Source: Armillaria gallica (Eukaryota; Basidiomycota; Agaricomycetes; Agaricales; Physalacriaceae). From it: a DNA stretch of 64,000 nt. Below, in pieces: positions 60,440-64,000 of this stretch. Made by a program: the position numbers and the translations under genes. The notes below the pieces were generated by a model. It saw nothing but the letters and a program-made list of their open reading frames with translations. It ran no database searches and was not told the origin of the DNA. The stretch lies in the NCBI GenBank assembly GCA_037576215.1, contig JBANDB010000018.1:1488001-1552000 (forward strand), written 5' to 3'. Numbering within the stretch: the stretch's first letter is position 1; each line of letters starts with the position of its first letter.

Positions 60440-60603
60440 GTCAAGTTTTGTGACATTAGTGAAGGTAGACTATGCTTGACTTGAGTCAATGATGATTTGT
60501 ATTTTTACGTGTCTACTAAAATAAACTCGAGACACGATCTCTAACTCGGTTGAGATGAGTATTATGATGCTCTATACTGAAGCTACTATAAATTATCACT
60601 CTC
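60440..60603. repeat. Paralogous empty site of the Tc1 insertion
   Basis: Sequence parallels 42,846-42,971 and continues directly into sequence parallel to 45,735 onward, with a TA at 60563-60564 where the other copy carries the 2.76-kb element. Confidence 0.85.
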
Positions 60604-62239
60604 CTATACTTTACGAACTTGGAATAATCCACTGAGGCGGAAATACATGAAACTGGTCGACTCCCCCAGGCACAAAGACTCGGACCAGGCCCCAAGCATC
60701 ATGCCATCTGAAATAGCCTTCAATAAATAAGGTTTGATCTCCCCCACCTCCCGAACGATGTCGGTAATCCTCTCAATCGAAAACTCTGGTAACATTGAGT
60801 CCGAGCGGAAGTAGACTTGCATTGCGAGTGAAGCCCGCTTCATGATGGAGAATTCTGTAATAAAGTCCGAAATGAGACGTGAGATGTTATCTTGGTTTGC
60901 CATGAGCATTCTTTGGCCGAGGTATGCTAGATATTTCTTATCCCTGAAGGCGATACTGGTTGGTAGGATTAAGAATGATGTCATGGTATATCAGGGGTGT
61001 ATTCGCACATTTTATACATTTTTTTTTGTGGCCTGCTTTCCAATGTTTTCTTTGACATGACTTGGAGCAATATTGGACGCTTTGACACTGGGAGCAGTGT
61101 TGTATACCCCTTTTGGGTACGCGCCAACACTTGATAAACCCCAATAAGAAGCTGTTTCATGTTGAATGCAATCGAAAGCTCACCATGAAGCAGAAGTCTC
61201 GTAGATCGTCACAGTCCTTCCTGGCATCAAAATGATATCCGGTGTACATTTCCAATGCTTTCCAGTTTCTGACAATGCCCTCTGAATAATGCTTGGTGTG
61301 GATGATGATGCCTTTCTTGACCACAGAAGCGATACATCGCTTGAGTCGGCGGGTCACAGATCTGTAGCAGGCATAGAGCCCCACAACGTAGATGATGTTG
61401 GCGATGACAGCATGGATGTGTTACGCATATTTAGACGGTGCGCCGGGGGCGAGTCACAGAAGTACTTCCAAGACTTGGGAATTGATGATGGTGAGGATCA
61501 TGCAAAGATCAGAATGTTGTAGGCTAATGTCTATGAAATCTATGGCGATGAGAACAGAGACCCAAAGGAGATAGCATGCAAGTGGTACATGCCCTTGACT
61601 GAGCTTAGTAGGGACCTGTCTCATAATATCACAAGTAAGCTGTAAGCTCTCCTTGTGTATTATCGCCTCCGCTAGACTCGGTGACCTGCACAAAGTCATC
61701 ATGAATAAAAGAACAGTGTTGCTGAGGATATCAGAATTAGAACAATCATGCACCCTAAGGCTGTCTTCGAACACAGTGCTGAAACAGTGTTTTGCGGTCT
61801 CATTCAGGTTCTCTTCCAAAAGGCCTGTAATTTTTCGCAATGCTCCCTCGAAGTGCAAGCTTGTAATAGACAGCAAGTAGCTTAGATGGTGGACAGCAGC
61901 GTCGCAGCGAGAGCGGCATGACTCCTGCAAGAGTTCAACAAGGGCGGGAAGGAGTGTAGTGTCTATGGATATGATCCTGTAGTATGAATTCTCAAGCTTG
62001 AAGAGCGTTCGCAGACAAGTGGCGGTTGTGGTGATGATATCCATTAAATCGAACCGAGACCCCAGACCGAGAGACACGAAATGAAGAGACGAAGCCCTCA
62101 TCCCGGACCATTCAAGGTGAACAGGGGCGAAGTTTGTGGAGTGACTTTTATATTCAAGACCCCTGCAGATGGCGTGAAAGCAAGCTATGGCCATGATGGT
62201 AGCAGGCATGTTTAACGAGTTCGTGATACTCGAAAGCAC
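60604..62239 (-). pseudogene. MYND zinc finger protein with in-frame stops
   Basis: Right to left: a long open stretch (62239-61457) with HLEWSGMRASSLHFVSLGL and helical repeats; then in the same frame TGA (61454-61456) and TAA (61421-61423), where CGA and CAA would restore a coherent sequence; then HYSEGIVRNWKALEMYT, a segment that precedes the MYND finger in related Agaricomycete proteins. The 54-nt intron 61130-61183 joins it to the finger: CFMC, CSQC, YCSKSCQRKHW, then HKKKC. The frame for the last part (60,964-60,604) could not be joined with standard sites. Paralogue of the remnant at 45.7-46.2 kb. Could still be functional if I have missed introns, but two stops in a good frame suggest decay. 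Confidence 0.65.
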
Positions 62240-63266
62240 CTTGTTGGTTGGGGGATAAGTGGTGTTTGAATACTTTGGTGCACGCAGGGAAGATCTGAAA
62301 GCCCGGTGACTTGTCTATATAAGGGACTGTGACCGTGCTAGTGTGCAAAGATTAAACGGAAGTGAAAAAGCACCAGTGGGAAGGTACTATGGACCTTTGT
62401 TTGCATGGTAGCGTATTGTAGAGTTTTAGGGAGTTTTACTTGAAAGAGACAGAGACGAGACGCGATAGATAGATAGCCTATGTAGTAAGGCGAACCGGCT
62501 TTATATAGCGGAAGGCAGGAACTGAGTGGCCACCAGTCAATGAATATAGAACAAGGCTGAAGCGTAGGTTACACAATATCAGGGTAAGGGAACATAGGAA
62601 AATGGAAGCGGTGAAGAAAGAGAACAAAGAGAATAAAGAATCACAAACCAGATGGGAACGAAAGGTACTCATCAGATGAGGTAAGCGACATCCTTTTTTT
62701 ATTTTTGTAGTGTAGCCAGCAGAGCCCAGCATCATTGATCGTAGAGAGTGCTTGTGTCACAAGGCTGGGAGCTAACAGAAAGTAGAGAACAAAAGCTGAA
62801 GGTAGAATTTCTGCGAATGTGAATATGGTTAAGAAGGAAGAGGTCATCTGAAATTCCCTGACCTAAGTAATATCGTACACGTTTAATAGGGGCCCTGTGC
62901 TCTCCTGTTTCGTCCTCATGGATTCTTTGTTTCAATTTGTAGTGAAGCAAGCACAGCTCCCTTTCAAATCAGCGAGAAGCATTGTAGCAGAACGATCGTC
63001 TCTGTACAAAGACAGATATGAGGAAAGCAGGAGGTGTGAAAGGCAGACCCGGAGGATGCGAGAGAAAGGTATTTTGATCGATGGTATATCGCAAGGCCTT
63101 TATTGGATGAGCAGAGATTCTTCATAGCTAGCAAGAGCGCAAGGATGTGAAAAATGTGTGCATCATGTATATCATTGTGGCTCTTGAAAACAGGTCCGAC
63201 GCCTAAGAAATTTGGGAACTAGATGGCGTCGTTGTTGTACGATGACAAAATAAAGGCATATGTCCA
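62240..63266. other. Spacer, possible 5' exon of MYND gene at left end
   Basis: 62,240-62,350 minus strand is open (PYIDKSPGFQIFPACTK) and may belong to the MYND gene. The remainder shows no recognised gene. Confidence 0.35.
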
Positions 63267-63383
63267 CTGTCTCTTTTGATTCTGAACAATAGGCACCTGG
63301 CACCGTGCGCGTCGTGCCCGCTTTCAAATTCAGATTTGAACCAGATGTCGCAAACTCGAGTATGTAGAATTTTATTTGATCGG
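63267..63383 (+). repeat. Dispersed repeat, copy 2
   Basis: Parallels 41,186-41,260 (GAACAATAGGCACCTGGCAC and AGTATGTAGAATTTTA) with an insertion of about 12 nt. Confidence 0.8.
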
Positions 63384-63972
63384 GTTTAAAACTTGTTTTA
63401 CGCAAGTCTAATTGTCATGAGCGCACAAGTAAGGGGCATCACACACCTGGCTTGAAGGAGACCGGGATCCTTGCCAACCAAACTCCAATTCTCGTCAATG
63501 GAAGTCGTGACTCAGAGCACTAGCAGCGTCAGAGGTTAAACGCATCCTCCTTCCATGGTATGCTATTTTTTCCAGTCTCCGATCTTCTGGCTTGAGACTG
63601 GGATGACTGCATAGCTCCTTTCGATCGCTGTTATAAGACCTGAGGAGACGATAGCTTCTGTTTCACTGCTCTCACACTCTCCTCAGGTCTGTATTTCTTA
63701 TCTTTGATAGGTGCCACTCTCACACTCTCCTCAGTCAGAGTGTTTTTCCTGTCTTTTCGTGTACCCACCCTCCCAATTCCCGTTTTCTGGCATTTGCCTC
63801 ACTTACTAGATTTCATTTTCTCACCCGACGCAATGGCAACTTTCCAAGGCCAAGCTTGGTTTTAATGTCTCCCTGTCTAGGCCTTTCTTTAAAGTCATGT
63901 ATCTCACACATGTAGTCCTAACTCAGAGTGAACTGAGACCCTGCATTCGCGCAGATGAGCAAGGCAATTAGA
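63384..63972. other. Spacer with pyrimidine-rich duplicated motif
   Basis: CTCTCACACTCTCCTCAG occurs twice (about 63,668-63,685 and 63,716-63,733). Could be promoter or LTR sequence; nothing else seen. Confidence 0.4.
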
Positions 63973-64000
63973 GGCTACCGTGGTGAAGAAATACACTGGA
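63973..64000 (+). repeat. Dispersed repeat, partial copy at window end
   Basis: GGCTACCGTGGTGAAGAAATA matches the right end of copy 1 near 41,265-41,285; the copy is cut off by the window edge. Confidence 0.75.

Noticed and set aside
1..64000. CRISPR array, bacterial operon or secondary-metabolite core gene
   Set aside because: No regular spacer array; the introns show nuclear fungal DNA; no polyketide synthase, NRPS or terpene synthase motifs were seen.

Overview
This window looks like nuclear DNA of an Agaricomycete (mushroom-forming basidiomycete). Coding sequences are cut by many introns of about 45-60 nt with GTRNGT donors and YAG acceptors. The recognisable families are ones typical of that group: F-box proteins, MYND/DUF4470 proteins, a fungal adaptor (MLKL-NTD-like) NLR remnant, a TKL-type kinase, a divergent G-protein alpha subunit, a C2H2 factor, a DUF7025-like AAA ATPase and a multi-pass membrane family. 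Exon joins below were worked out by hand from splice signals, phase and family pattern; none has transcript support.

Layout. 0-8.9 kb: an F-box protein (+), a SET-domain protein (+), a secreted six-hairpin glycosidase of GH88/GH105 type (+), and the 3' end of a LINE. 10-18.2 kb: a decayed adaptor-domain gene (+), a seven-exon MYND-DUF4470 gene (-) and a C2H2 zinc-finger gene (-). 18.2-25.4 kb: gene-poor. 25.4-28 kb: a decayed F-box/LRR gene (-). 32.2-36.9 kb: a gene whose reading frame runs from a NACHT-like ATPase region through a kinase domain to a C2HC zinc finger, although a 604-bp hAT-type element sits at one splice acceptor and another intron has grown to 1.58 kb. 37.7-39.2 kb: a G-protein alpha gene (-). 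40.6-42.9 kb: F-box remnants and dispersed repeats.

42,972-45,732 is a complete 2.76-kb Tc1/mariner element with about 50-bp terminal inverted repeats and TA target duplication. It encodes a DD34E transposase (-) and, unusually, a second multi-exon gene (+) for a nuclear-looking zinc-binding protein with a possible C-terminal SAM-like region. Each gene is interrupted by one TGA. A paralogous unoccupied insertion site lies at about 60,563 in the same window. 47.7-49.2 kb: an intact multi-pass membrane protein gene. 49.5-50.4 kb: a CACTA-like fold-back element with a 228-bp solo-LTR-like sequence nested inside it. 52-53.2 kb: a CTAGT-rich block. 53.3-56.6 kb: dispersed repeats. 57.3-59.6 kb: a decaying AAA ATPase gene. 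60.6-62.2 kb: a MYND gene with in-frame stops.

Taken together the window mixes a few conserved single genes with fast-evolving accessory families (F-box, MYND, NLR/kinase, G-alpha) in several states of decay, surrounded by small non-autonomous transposons. Many of the premature stops can be explained by C-to-T changes. The clearest candidate for something not yet described is the two-gene Tc1/mariner element; the NACHT-kinase-zinc finger gene is second.
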